Source of the DNA: Pirellulaceae bacterium | Lineage (GTDB): Bacteria; Planctomycetota; Planctomycetia; Pirellulales; Pirellulaceae | Length of the DNA stretch: 35,163 nucleotides | Assembly (NCBI GenBank): GCA_022448645.1 | Contig: JAKVBZ010000054.1 | Span: forward strand, 1 to 35,163 | Reading direction: 5' to 3' | Shown: positions 8,819 through 17,149 of the stretch, piece after piece | How positions within the stretch are numbered: the stretch's first letter is position 1 | How the letters are laid out: the number at the start of each line of letters is the position of its first letter | Notes under the pieces: model-generated | Seen by the model: only the letters and a program-made list of their open reading frames with translations | The model's database searches: none | Told to the model about the DNA's origin: nothing | Translations under genes and position numbers: made by a program

Positions 8819-9231
8819 CTCCAGAACGCTCGCTATCCCGTTTGTTGACTTTCGTTGGAGCCTTAGAGCTGCTGGCCGTTCCAACTGTCTTTTTGCCATT
8901 CGCATGGATGGACTATGTGCATGGGTATCTGGGCCTGGGAAAGTTGCCGGATGTTCCAATTGTTGTCTACTTAGCCAGATCTTTGTCCATCCTATACTCG
9001 TTCCACGGTGTGGTAACGCTTTGTCTAGCCCGTGATGTTGTTCGCTACCAGTCACTTATTCGAGTGTTTGCTAGCTGTGCCATTGGCATGGGGATAGGTT
9101 TGTTGATCGTCGACCTGTTGGCTGGGCTACCTCTCTGGTGGGCGCTTAGCGAAGGCGTCTTTGCCGTCGGATTTGGATCCCTCGCATGCTGGTTACAGGC
9201 CAAAATGTCGACGGTAGGGGCGGAAGAATAG
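8815..9231 (+). CDS. Hypothetical four-helix membrane protein
   Basis: A 138-residue hydrophobic protein with about four membrane segments (roughly residues 10-30, 48-70, 80-102 and 108-128) and a polar C-terminus. The loop FAWMDYVHGYLGLGKLPD between the first two helices carries conserved-looking acidic and His residues. I know of no functional assignment. ATG 8815 is preferred over an upstream in-frame start because it fits the ATGA overlap and puts the first helix at the N-terminus. Confidence 0.7.
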   Translation: MTPERSLSRLLTFVGALELLAVPTVFLPFAWMDYVHGYLGLGKLPDVPIVVYLARSLSILYSFHGVVTLCLARDVVRYQSLIRVFASCAIGMGIGLLIVDLLAGLPLWWALSEGVFAVGFGSLACWLQAKMSTVGAEE

Positions 9232-9535
9232 AGACCGGAAGCGGGCGAACGGTAGAAATCTGGTGTTGTCGAAATGCGATTTGTGCCTCGGAGCTTTCCA
9301 TCATTCACCCTGGGGCACGTTTTTAAGCTACCGAGGGCCCTGGGACGGAGCCTGTTGATTCAGTGAGGTTCTACAGCTGGTGGGTTAGGAATTTTGCGAA
9401 AACCACAAAAATGAACCCCCATTCTCTGCTGGATGCTAATAACCCCTTATTGGGTCCGTAACTGCTTAAATAGCTTTGCTTTAAATCTCAGTCACCGAAA
9501 AAAAGCCCAAGTAAATCACCCGCCCGATCCGATAG
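9232..9535. other. Intergenic region upstream of cysH
   Basis: No gene or known riboswitch recognised. It is GC-rich around 9310-9350 and contains a short dyad ACCC/GGGT near 9440. It may carry the 3' end of the membrane-gene transcript. Confidence 0.35.
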
Positions 9536-9564
9536 TTGACTTTGATGACTAAGATGGTTAGGAT
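9536..9564 (+). promoter_or_regulatory. Candidate cysH promoter
   Basis: TTGACT and TAGGAT with exactly 17 bases between them. Transcription would start about 9571, practically on the cysH ATG at 9573, which would make a leaderless mRNA and fits the absence of a ribosome site. The 10-mer AGTTGACTTT here also occurs upstream of the urate oxidase gene. Confidence 0.35.
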
Positions 9565-9572
9565 TGGTCTGA

Positions 9573-10334
9573 ATGATGTCAACTGTAATCACGGAAACGA
9601 AAGTGTCCCCGCTTAGCCTCACTCCCGAGCTACAGCGTGAGTTGGACGAGCAAAACGCTCGCCTGGAATCCGCCTTGCCGGAGGAGGTGATTTCCTGGGC
9701 TGCCGAACGGTTTGGTTCCCAACTCACGATGGCCACAGCGTTTGGACCAGAGGGGTGCTTGATCATCTCGTTGCTCTCCAAGGTTGCTCCTGCGACACAC
9801 GTATTTAATCTGGATACGGGTTACCAATTCAAGGAGACGTTGCAGCTGCGCGATGAGATGGCTGAAAGGTTTGGGGTCCGCGTTGAGTTGAAGCGACCTG
9901 AATTAACTGTGGAACAATACGAAGCAAAGCACGGTGGTCCCCTCTACAAGACGCGACCAGATCAATGTTGCTTTGACCGCAAGATTGTAGTTTTGCGAAA
10001 AGCGATTGAAGGCAAGCACGCATGGATATCAGCGATTCGGCGGGACCAAAGCCCGGATCGCGCCGAGGCACCGATTGTCGGTTGGGATGCCAAATTCCAA
10101 CTGGTCAAAGTGAATCCTTTAGCGAATAGCACGAGTGCGGACGTGTGGAAACGAATCATGAACGACAAGATTCCCTACAATCCGCTGCACGATCAGGGCT
10201 ATACGAGTATTGGGTGTTGGCCATGTACGCGCGCTGTCAAGCTGGGTGAAGACGAACGAGCCGGTCGGTGGAGTGGTTCGGCCAAGACGGAATGTGGTTT
10301 ACATTCCTTAGGTGAATTTCGTGGTCAGAGTTGA
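9573..10334 (+). CDS. cysH: Assimilatory APS reductase (CysH family)
   Basis: Reduces adenylyl sulfate to sulfite with thioredoxin in cysteine biosynthesis, in the cytoplasm. Seen: the substrate-binding region with DTGYQFKETLQL; the pair Cys132-Cys133 in DQCCFDRK; the pair Cys215 and Cys218 in IGCWPCTR; and the C-terminal TECGLH with the catalytic Cys. The CC plus CxxC set binds the [4Fe-4S] cluster of APS reductases and is missing from PAPS-specific CysH, so APS is the likely substrate. Length 253 residues is normal. Two adjacent ATGs (9573, 9576) could start it, with no Shine-Dalgarno site. The Rrf2 regulator follows after 12 bases, and the ATP sulfurylase genes converge on this pair. Confidence 0.95.
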   Translation: MMSTVITETKVSPLSLTPELQRELDEQNARLESALPEEVISWAAERFGSQLTMATAFGPEGCLIISLLSKVAPATHVFNLDTGYQFKETLQLRDEMAERFGVRVELKRPELTVEQYEAKHGGPLYKTRPDQCCFDRKIVVLRKAIEGKHAWISAIRRDQSPDRAEAPIVGWDAKFQLVKVNPLANSTSADVWKRIMNDKIPYNPLHDQGYTSIGCWPCTRAVKLGEDERAGRWSGSAKTECGLHSLGEFRGQS

Positions 10335-10346
10335 TGGAGGACGACC

Positions 10347-10787
10347 ATGCAAATTTCCGCACGCGTCGAGTATGCCTGTTTGGCCGTCATGGATTTGGCG
10401 GAGAATTATTTAGAACCGTCTGGGACGGCGAAGCCAGTGCAGGTTCGCAAGATAGCGCAAAAGCACGGAATTCCATCTAAGTTCCTGGTACAGATCTTGC
10501 TTCAGCTAAAGCGGGCCGGTTTGGTGTCCAGCACACGCGGTGCGATGGGAGGCTATGAGCTTTTACGTGCTCCCTCCGAAATCACTTTGGCAGATGTGAT
10601 GGCGGTGATCGAGGGGTCCCAGGTGGCAGTGACCCGCAGTGCACAAAACACGACGCCTGGCGGCAGAGTTTTGACTGTGGCTTGGGAAGAGGCTGCGGCT
10701 GCTGAACAGGAACGGCTTTCTGCTGTCACATTTGCCGACTTGGTAGAAGAAGCTCATGCGCAGCCTGCGGAGATGTATTACATCTGA
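10347..10787 (+). CDS. Rrf2 family transcriptional regulator, no Fe-S ligands
   Basis: A DNA-binding regulator of the Rrf2 family. Seen: the family N-terminus (ISARVEYACLAVMDLA), a winged helix with PSKFLVQILLQLKRAGLV as recognition helix, and the GAMGGYELLRAPSEITLADVMAVIEG block. The three Cys that bind the cluster in IscR and NsrR are absent (only Cys11 is present), so it resembles CymR, the cysteine-metabolism repressor that senses through a partner. GGAGG stands 7 bases before the ATG. It lies 12 bases after cysH, surely in the same transcript, and probably regulates this locus; that is inference from position. The C-terminal region is Ala/Glu-rich. Confidence 0.93.
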   Translation: MQISARVEYACLAVMDLAENYLEPSGTAKPVQVRKIAQKHGIPSKFLVQILLQLKRAGLVSSTRGAMGGYELLRAPSEITLADVMAVIEGSQVAVTRSAQNTTPGGRVLTVAWEEAAAAEQERLSAVTFADLVEEAHAQPAEMYYI

Positions 10788-10806
10788 GACCAGCCGTGAA
10801 TCGTGG

Positions 10807-10826
10807 CTTGGGCCTGCTGGCCCGAG
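10807..10826 (+). terminator. Hairpin after the Rrf2 gene
   Basis: CTTGGGCC and GGCCCGAG around TGCT, 20 bases after the stop codon. It is an 8-bp stem with one G-U pair. No U-tract follows. Confidence 0.35.
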
Positions 10827-10968
10827 TATGAGCTGTGGTTCGCTTCAGGAGGCCATTAAGTCCTCTCAGGACAGCCCGGGAGGTTCCGGCAGAGCAAATC
10901 GTGGTGTCATGATCAGTTTCCAACCTGTCTTGACACCCTTTATTCGGGCAAAGACGGTCGTACGGAGG

Positions 10969-12903
10969 TCATTTCAAGATGACTCCGCGTTGATCCAATA
11001 GTTGAATCAACTGATCGACACATTCTTCGACAGACAACTCGTGTGTCGGCAGCACCAAATCGGGTTCGATCGGATCTTCGTAGCGGGCAGAAACGCCAGG
11101 AAAGTGACTGATGTCACCTTGGTCTGCCAAGTGGTACAAGCCTTCCTGGTCTCGTTCGCGACAAACTTCGACAGGAGCATTCAGATGAACGACGAAAAAG
11201 TTCTCAGGTCCAATCAAGGCTTTTACTTTTTGGCGAACTTCTTCTTGGGGGGAGGCGAAGGCGGCCAGGCAGATCAAACCAGCCTCGTTCATCAACCGCG
11301 CGACTTCGGCACCTCGCCTCAAGTTTTCGCTCCGCTCATTTGCGGTGAAACCGAGATCTTTGCTAATGCCGCGCCGCAAGTTTTCTCCATCCAGGACGGT
11401 TGCGGCACGTCCTAAATCGAAAAGCTTGCGTTCGGCAGCATACGCCAGCGATGTTTTGCCTGCACCTGACAAACCTGTCAACAAGATAGTGACTGGCTGT
11501 TGTCCGAATCGAGCATTTCGTTGTTCTGGCGTAACCACACTGGAGTGTTCGTGTAAGCTTGTCGATGCTTCGTCGTCCCAATGGTCTCCTTCTTCAGCTC
11601 GCCCTCGATCGAGAATCATCCCGGCTCCGATGGTGACGTTCGTGAGACGATCGATAATGATGAAGGCGCCGGACGCGCGATTACGTCGGTAGCGGTCGAA
11701 TGAAATAGGTTCGTTGAGTGCGATGCTACAACGACCGATTTCGTTCAAGGATAATGCGGGCGCGTCTTCTCGGTGTAGTGTATTGACGTCAATTCGATAA
11801 CGTAGGGTCGCAATCGTTCCCGCGACAGACTTTGTCGTGTGCTTGAAGAGATATTCCTTTCCGGGAACCAATGGCTCTTCAGACATCCACACCACGGTGG
11901 CGTCAAGTTTTTGCTCGCAACGAGGCATATTGCCGGGGCGACAAATCATATCTCCCCGGCTGATGTCGATTTCGTCTTCCAGCGTCAACGTGACTGCTAG
12001 TGGCGTATAGGCCTCCTCCAACGAGCCGTCAAATGTCTCGATCGATTTGATGTGACTTGTTTTGCGAGATGGCAAAACGATAATCTCGTCGCCGCGGCGA
12101 ATAATCCCCGATGCCACGGTTCCACAAAATCCTCGGAAATCCAGGTTGGGACGATTGACCAATTGGACCGGGAAGCGAAAGTCTTCGAAATTCCTGTCGG
12201 AGCCTGTGTACACGGTTTCAATAAAATTCATAAACGTTTTGCCCTGATACCACGGCATGTTTGTGGTGGGCTCGACAACGTTGTCACCTTTCAGGGCCGA
12301 CAGCGGGATAAAGTGTAAATCGGGAATGTGCAGTCGTGCCGCAAAGTCTTTATAGTCTGCACAGATCTTGTCGTACGTTGCCTCGCTATAGTCAACTAAA
12401 TCCATTTTGTTCACGGCCACCAGGACGTGTTGGATTCCCAGCAGCGACGTGATGAAGCTATGCCGTCTGGTCTGAGTCAGGACGCCGTGACGTGCATCGA
12501 TTAGGATCACGGCCAAGTCGGCAGTAGACGCCCCTGTGGCCATGTTTCTGGTGTATTGTTCGTGGCCAGGGGTATCGGCGATGATGAATTTTCGTTTGGC
12601 TGTCGAGAAGTATCGATAGGCCACATCGATTGTAATCCCCTGCTCCCGTTCGGCACGCAACCCATCCGTTAGCAAGGCTGGGTCGAAATCGCTGTCAGTC
12701 GTACCGTGCATGGCCGAATCTTTACGAATGGCGGCCAGAGTATCTTCATAGATCATCTTCGAGTCGTACAGTAACCGACCGATCAGCGTGCTCTTTCCGT
12801 CGTCCACACTTCCACAGGTGATGAATCGGAGCAGCTCTTTGTTCTCGTGCTGTTCCAAGTATGCGTGAATGTCGGTGGCGATGAGATCAGATTGATGGGA
12901 CAT
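10969..12903 (-). CDS. cysNC: Fused sulfate adenylyltransferase large subunit and APS kinase (CysNC)
   Basis: Bifunctional enzyme: the CysN GTPase drives APS synthesis with CysD, and the CysC domain phosphorylates APS to PAPS. Seen: [19 protein letters not shown] (G1), [12 protein letters not shown] (G3) and NKMD (G4) in the N-terminal GTPase; elongation-factor-like beta domains to about residue 440; then the kinase P-loop [11 protein letters not shown] near 475 and [16 protein letters not shown], the APS-kinase signature, with the C-terminus near 644. Both parts look intact. It starts at ATG 12903, 156 bases after the cysD stop, so the two genes form an operon. With an APS reductase next door, the kinase half is not needed for cysteine and is likely to feed sulfation. 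NodQ has the same architecture. Confidence 0.96.
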   Translation of the reverse strand: MSHQSDLIATDIHAYLEQHENKELLRFITCGSVDDGKSTLIGRLLYDSKMIYEDTLAAIRKDSAMHGTTDSDFDPALLTDGLRAEREQGITIDVAYRYFSTAKRKFIIADTPGHEQYTRNMATGASTADLAVILIDARHGVLTQTRRHSFITSLLGIQHVLVAVNKMDLVDYSEATYDKICADYKDFAARLHIPDLHFIPLSALKGDNVVEPTTNMPWYQGKTFMNFIETVYTGSDRNFEDFRFPVQLVNRPNLDFRGFCGTVASGIIRRGDEIIVLPSRKTSHIKSIETFDGSLEEAYTPLAVTLTLEDEIDISRGDMICRPGNMPRCEQKLDATVVWMSEEPLVPGKEYLFKHTTKSVAGTIATLRYRIDVNTLHREDAPALSLNEIGRCSIALNEPISFDRYRRNRASGAFIIIDRLTNVTIGAGMILDRGRAEEGDHWDDEASTSLHEHSSVVTPEQRNARFGQQPVTILLTGLSGAGKTSLAYAAERKLFDLGRAATVLDGENLRRGISKDLGFTANERSENLRRGAEVARLMNEAGLICLAAFASPQEEVRQKVKALIGPENFFVVHLNAPVEVCRERDQEGLYHLADQGDISHFPGVSARYEDPIEPDLVLPTHELSVEECVDQLIQLLDQRGVILK

Positions 12904-13059
12904 GGCAGATGGAATGTTTTAAAAAAAATCGCTGGTAAATAGAGCACTGTCGGTAAACTGCTGACGCTGGGAAGTCTTACGTAATCTTGTAGAAGGCCAG
13001 GTGTTGAGCGAGTCACATCAAAATTGCATGACATCGTTTGTCTCGCAGCCAAGTTTCAA

Positions 13060-13971
13060 TCAGAAATATCCTTCTTTCTTTTTGTCTTCCATGGTGCCTT
13101 CATCGTCGTTGTCGATAAGCCTTCCTTGGCGCTCGCTGGTCGTAGCCAACAGCATTTCTTGAATGATTTCTGGTAGAGTGGCCGCCTTTGATTCGACTGC
13201 TCCAGTCAGTGGATAGCACCCCAATGTGCGAAATCGAACCAGTTTGTCCTCGGGTTCCTCGTCCGGTTGCAGCTTCAACCGATCGTCGTCCACAAGCACC
13301 ATGACACCGTCACGTTTCACAACGGGACGCTTGGCTGCAAAATAAAGGGGCACAATAGGAATGTTTTCCAAGTGAATGTATAGCCATACGTCCAATTCGG
13401 TCCAATTGGATAATGGAAATATACGGATGCTTTCGCTTTTGTTGACTCGTGCGTTGTATAGGTTCCACAATTCGGGACGCTGATTTTTCGGGTCCCAGCG
13501 GTGATACTGATCCCGAAATGAATATACGCGTTCCTTGGCCCGAGACTTCTCTTCGTCGCGCCGAGCGCCACCAAAAGCTGCGTCAAAGCCCCATTGGTCG
13601 AGCGCTTTCTTAAGCGCTTCTGTCTTCATCACCGTCGTGTGCTTGCCACTGTGTTTAAATGGATCAATGCCAAGTTTCCTGCCTTCTTCGTTAATGTAGG
13701 TGAGTACTTCCAGCCCCAGTTCCTGTTTCGCGTAGTTTTCGCGAAACTGGTACATCTCTTGAAATTTCCACGTCGTATCAACGTGAAGTAGAGGGAATGG
13801 AGGCTTTGCCGGAGCAAACGCCTTAAGGGCCAGTTGAACCATGACCGAGGAATCTTTGCCGACCGAATACAGCATGACTGGATTCTTGAATTCCGCCACA
13901 ACTTCACGAATGATGTGGATACTTTCTGCTTCCAGTTGCCTCAGGTGTGTTAGGTTGTACGTGTTGATCAT
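13060..13971 (-). CDS. cysD: Sulfate adenylyltransferase small subunit
   Basis: The catalytic PP-loop subunit of ATP sulfurylase, joining sulfate and ATP to make APS and pyrophosphate with CysN. Seen: the PP-loop [14 protein letters not shown] near residues 35-48; [14 protein letters not shown]; the [16 protein letters not shown] block; [15 protein letters not shown]; and the C-terminal [12 protein letters not shown] ending typical of CysD. Length 303 residues is normal. The start at ATG 13971 matches the family N-terminus and has no ribosome site. It is the first gene of cysD-cysNC, with a perfect dyad 100 bases upstream. Confidence 0.97.
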   Translation of the reverse strand: MINTYNLTHLRQLEAESIHIIREVVAEFKNPVMLYSVGKDSSVMVQLALKAFAPAKPPFPLLHVDTTWKFQEMYQFRENYAKQELGLEVLTYINEEGRKLGIDPFKHSGKHTTVMKTEALKKALDQWGFDAAFGGARRDEEKSRAKERVYSFRDQYHRWDPKNQRPELWNLYNARVNKSESIRIFPLSNWTELDVWLYIHLENIPIVPLYFAAKRPVVKRDGVMVLVDDDRLKLQPDEEPEDKLVRFRTLGCYPLTGAVESKAATLPEIIQEMLLATTSERQGRLIDNDDEGTMEDKKKEGYF

Positions 13972-14070
13972 GTGGCGCGGGATTGGTCACTCGATGTCGG
14001 TTGCTGCTCGAAGCTAAAAGTTCGCTCCATGACCAGCTGTTTCTCGTCTCCGAGTCCAAATAAAAAAAGT

Positions 14071-14086
14071 AAATTGAAGTCAATTT
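14071..14086 (-). promoter_or_regulatory. Perfect dyad upstream of cysD, candidate operator
   Basis: Minus-strand AAATTGACTTCAATTT, two perfect 7-base arms around 2 bases, 100 bases before cysD. Its TTGACTT core is shared with the cysH promoter (TTGACTTTGA). Rrf2 proteins bind AT-rich dyads, so the neighbouring regulator is a candidate, by inference. It is followed by a minus-strand run of seven T. Confidence 0.4.
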
Positions 14087-14099
14087 GAGGGCAGATTCA

Positions 14100-14883
14100 C
14101 GGCTGCGCAAGACCCTCCAGTGTAGGCGAACCAACCTCATGTCTCAAGCTCGCGAATGTCCTGCTTTTAAGCAATTATTGCATTCTGTCGGGAATCGGCA
14201 CCGAAAACCTGGCCAGCAGCTCGCCCACGAGTTGTCTGAGAAGCGATTATGGTGAACCGAGCGTTGCCAGATCGTTACAACCGTTCATTTCAGTCTAATC
14301 TGGGTAGGCGTGGCAAAAAGCTGCGGATTCGCAGACCTTTTGTATCACTTCCAACCGTGCCGTATACGATGACTATACTGCGAAGGGAAAACAGGATGTT
14401 TCCCCGACGTGTAAACAGATTGACGGTCACACAGGAGAACGATTCTCGAACAATTGGACCGTTTAATCACTTGGGTCAAGCGCGAAACAGGACTACTCGT
14501 AACCGGTATTTGGGACAACGGGGTAACGCTTCTCTCGCGGCCGCACTGGGGTGGCCGGTGCCAGTACCACTCCTCCGTCGGGTAGTTCCGTTTCGGCTGA
14601 CTCTCTCTTAGTCCATACTGTGAGCAATCTTTACTGTAGGCCGCCGCCTTGCATGGATCTTAGGTCCGGCGCGGAGCCAGGGGCGCTAGCTGCCGTCACA
14701 CCGCAGGACCGGATGCTCAATCGCTCCAGCTCATATTCCGGGAACTGCTAGTAGGCTTTGAACAACATGACCGTTACAACCGGTAACGTCAAACGCCTCC
14801 GTTTTTGTAAATGCGAGTTGCGATGGTGTTAGCCCGAACTTAGATTTGTATATTCATCCAGTTTTTAACTTGAGGAGCAACCG
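14100..14883. other. Long gene-free stretch with hairpins
   Basis: No convincing gene on either strand; the longest open frame (14249-14611) is Arg-rich and looks random. Seen: a hairpin CGTTAC/GTAACG at 14772-14788; the 11-mer CGTTACAACCG at both 14273 and 14772; and a GC-rich segment near 14660-14715 whose ends GGTCC and GGACC could pair. It may hold an unrecognised structured RNA or decayed DNA. The promoter of the gene at 14884 should lie in its right part. Confidence 0.4.
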
Positions 14884-15792
14884 ATGGCTCATCGATGGCA
14901 AGTTCGCGTTCTGATTGTCCATGGCTTGGTTTGTTTTTGTATGTTGGCGAGTGCCCAGGCAGAGGACTACGTACTGGACGAGTTATACGGAAGTGGAGTC
15001 CACGCCTATTTTAGTCAAGACTACGAAACATCTGTGGATCTACTTACAGCCGCGATCAGCGAAGGTAGTACCGATCCGCGTGTTTATTACTTTCGTGGGT
15101 TTGCCCATCTGTACCTCGGGAGCTCCGATCAGGCACATAGTGACTTTGCTACCGGTGCTCGCTACGAAGTTTCTAAGTCAGCAGGGTATCGAGTGAGCCA
15201 GTCCTTGGAACGCGTCCAGGGTCATACAAGGTTACGGTTAGAAGAATACCGCCGAGAAGCGAGTGTAGAAGCTCGACGTCAGCAAATTCTGCGGGACCGA
15301 TTGCGCTATCGGACACCTGAACCTGAATCGAGCCGAATCCCTGCCGATCCAGATGAAGCAATGACCGACGAAGATAATACTACCGATCCATTTACCGACG
15401 ATTCGGCGGATCGTCCAGTCGGGATTGGCCCCTCGGAAGAGGCAACCTCAACCGTTGAGGAAGATGCACCAGCGGAAGCTGATGAAGAAACCGATTTCGG
15501 TACCGAGGACGACGAAGAAGCATTCGGCGATGATCCGGCATTCGAAGATCCGGCCGGCGATGACACTGCCGGTGATGACACTGCCGGTGATGACCCCTTC
15601 GGCGAGCAAGAAGAAATGGGTGATGACGAAGACCCATTTGACGGCGAAGACGACGATGATCCCTTCGGAGAAACGGATGACGAAGACGATCCGTTTGAAG
15701 CTGGTGGGGACGATGACCAAGACCCGTTTGGTGGCGGGGACGACGAAGATCCTTTTGGAGCCGAGGACGACGAAGACCCATTCGGTCCCTAA
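14884..15792 (+). CDS. Exported acidic protein with TPR-like N-terminus and DPF repeats
   Basis: A secreted or periplasmic 302-residue protein. Seen: a signal peptide ending ASAQA near residue 26; a helical domain (about 30-125) containing two TPR-like units, including GSTDPRVYYFRGFAHLYLGSSDQAHSDF; an Arg/Glu-rich helix; and from about residue 155 to the end an extremely acidic, probably disordered tail with at least seven DPF(G/D/E) repeats embedded in Asp/Glu runs. GAGGAG lies 6 bases before the ATG. The tail could bind calcium or basic partners, but no family with a known role is recognised. It stands alone on the plus strand between a long gap and the converging PEP-CTERM gene. Confidence 0.85.
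   Translation: MAHRWQVRVLIVHGLVCFCMLASAQAEDYVLDELYGSGVHAYFSQDYETSVDLLTAAISEGSTDPRVYYFRGFAHLYLGSSDQAHSDFATGARYEVSKSAGYRVSQSLERVQGHTRLRLEEYRREASVEARRQQILRDRLRYRTPEPESSRIPADPDEAMTDEDNTTDPFTDDSADRPVGIGPSEEATSTVEEDAPAEADEETDFGTEDDEEAFGDDPAFEDPAGDDTAGDDTAGDDPFGEQEEMGDDEDPFDGEDDDDPFGETDDEDDPFEAGGDDDQDPFGGGDDEDPFGAEDDEDPFGP
15553..15597 (+). repeat. Three 15-bp tandem repeats inside the acidic gene
   Basis: Three near-identical units of GCCGGTGATGACACT in frame, encoding AGDDT repeats. This is a likely site of length variation in the acidic tail. Confidence 0.85.
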
Positions 15793-15961
15793 CACCGCGG
15801 TGAATTTCCAACTACTCGGCTTGACGGTTGCGGGACTGATAGGGTGGTTGGTGAGACGCGGAGTTCATGCGAGTTAGAAACGTCCGAAAATTACGGACCT
15901 CTTTTCCTCAGGGATTCAAGTCGGTGACGTAACCCGGCTCGCATTTCGTGGCAGTCACCTA

Positions 15962-17083
15962 TCACGAAACGCTGCTGTCCTTTTTCCGCTCTTTGGTGTT
16001 GGACAATGCTAACAACACCAGAGCGGCCAGCATTAGGTGCACGGCTAAAGGTTCTGGAACAACCACGGTTGTACCTTTCGGGGAGCTCCCGTATCCGGTC
16101 GGCGCAAAGCTGATCGCCAGCCAGTTGAAGTCCGTGATGTCGATGTCTTGGTCACCGTCGAAATTGCCTTGCCGCCACATGTTAGTTCCGCTGTTGGCAC
16201 CTGAGGGATCAAAGTTGCTTGCTAGGTGATTGAAGTCTGTGATATCCACGTCACGAGTGAATCCAGGACCTATGTCGTCTGTGTCGCCCCGGCGAAAGGC
16301 CGAATCGAATCCGTTTTCGATCCCGGCTAGTATTAACCATTCGTTCAAATCTGAATTGTCCAGGCTCAAGTCACCATTCAAATCCATGGGACTCCCGGGC
16401 CCCGAATTCACTCCCGTCACGAGATTGCCGTTGGAATATAGCTGATCGATGTCACCGATATCACACACCAAGTCTCCGTCGAAATCGCATAGAGGTGGAA
16501 GCACTGCCAACATCTCTGCTGCAGCTGCATTTAACAGTCCGGGGTTAAAGTCGTGAGAGCCAATAACCAGCAAAAAAGGATCGCTCCTGGCGAACTGAGG
16601 CGAGATAAAGCGGAGCGGTAAGCCGTAGGCTCCGGGCGAATCAGTGCCGATGCTGGGTAGAGTGAAAATGCCATGGATATCCTCGATGACGGTGGTCAGC
16701 GGTAACCATGGCATTCCTGTCTGGATTCCCGAACTACTTGATATCGAATAGACGGTACTCAGATCCGGACTCTGTATGTCTACCGTCCCCGTTGATACGA
16801 GTACACCGGCGGCTGCCGAGAACAACAGAGGCCCTGTTGTTTCCAAGAATATGCGGTCACTGCTCGAAATACCCGAGATTGCCGAAACTCCTGGTTGCGT
16901 GGTCGCTGGTGGAGGAAATGGCACAGGATTGCCAAAGGTGGTGGTATAGAGATTAGCGTTAGTGTGAAGCTTGCCACTTTGCACCGTTAGCTCGATGCCG
17001 CTACCATGCCCGTCGACTTGTCCCGTGAACATTGATAGGGACAAACAAACTGCCAGACCGTAAGAGACGAATCGTTGTGTCAT
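15962..17083 (-). CDS. PEP-CTERM protein with dockerin-type repeats
   Basis: An exported protein sorted by the PEP-CTERM/exosortase system. Seen: a signal peptide (residues 1 to about 26, ending GQVDGHG); a beta-rich domain of unknown fold (about 27-200); four EF-hand-like or dockerin-like calcium loops (CDFDGDLVCDIGDID, MDLNGDLSLDNSDLN, RDVDITDFNHLASNF, GNFDGDQDIDITDFNWLA); then VPEP, a hydrophobic helix and a basic tail (KERKK). I used ATG 17083, where the signal peptide starts. ATG 17149 directly follows the TAA of the CHRD gene (TAAATG) and would add 22 residues; either is possible. It is the second gene of a two-gene operon of exported proteins. The LAsNF spacing is typical of planctomycete repeats. 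Confidence 0.85.
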   Translation of the reverse strand: MTQRFVSYGLAVCLSLSMFTGQVDGHGSGIELTVQSGKLHTNANLYTTTFGNPVPFPPPATTQPGVSAISGISSSDRIFLETTGPLLFSAAAGVLVSTGTVDIQSPDLSTVYSISSSSGIQTGMPWLPLTTVIEDIHGIFTLPSIGTDSPGAYGLPLRFISPQFARSDPFLLVIGSHDFNPGLLNAAAAEMLAVLPPLCDFDGDLVCDIGDIDQLYSNGNLVTGVNSGPGSPMDLNGDLSLDNSDLNEWLILAGIENGFDSAFRRGDTDDIGPGFTRDVDITDFNHLASNFDPSGANSGTNMWRQGNFDGDQDIDITDFNWLAISFAPTGYGSSPKGTTVVVPEPLAVHLMLAALVLLALSNTKERKKDSSVS

Positions 17084-17149
17084 ATGGATTGGCAGTTTTT
17101 TCGATTCTTGATGCAGTTGAAATTGAGTACTCGCTACCAACGACAACAT

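Noticed and set aside
14249..14611. 120-codon plus-strand frame
   Set aside because: Arg-rich, no ribosome site, no family, low-complexity look.
15306..15811. Minus-strand frames opposite the acidic gene
   Set aside because: Repeat-driven antisense frames of the DPF/Asp tail; residues are runs of Ser/Val or Arg/His.
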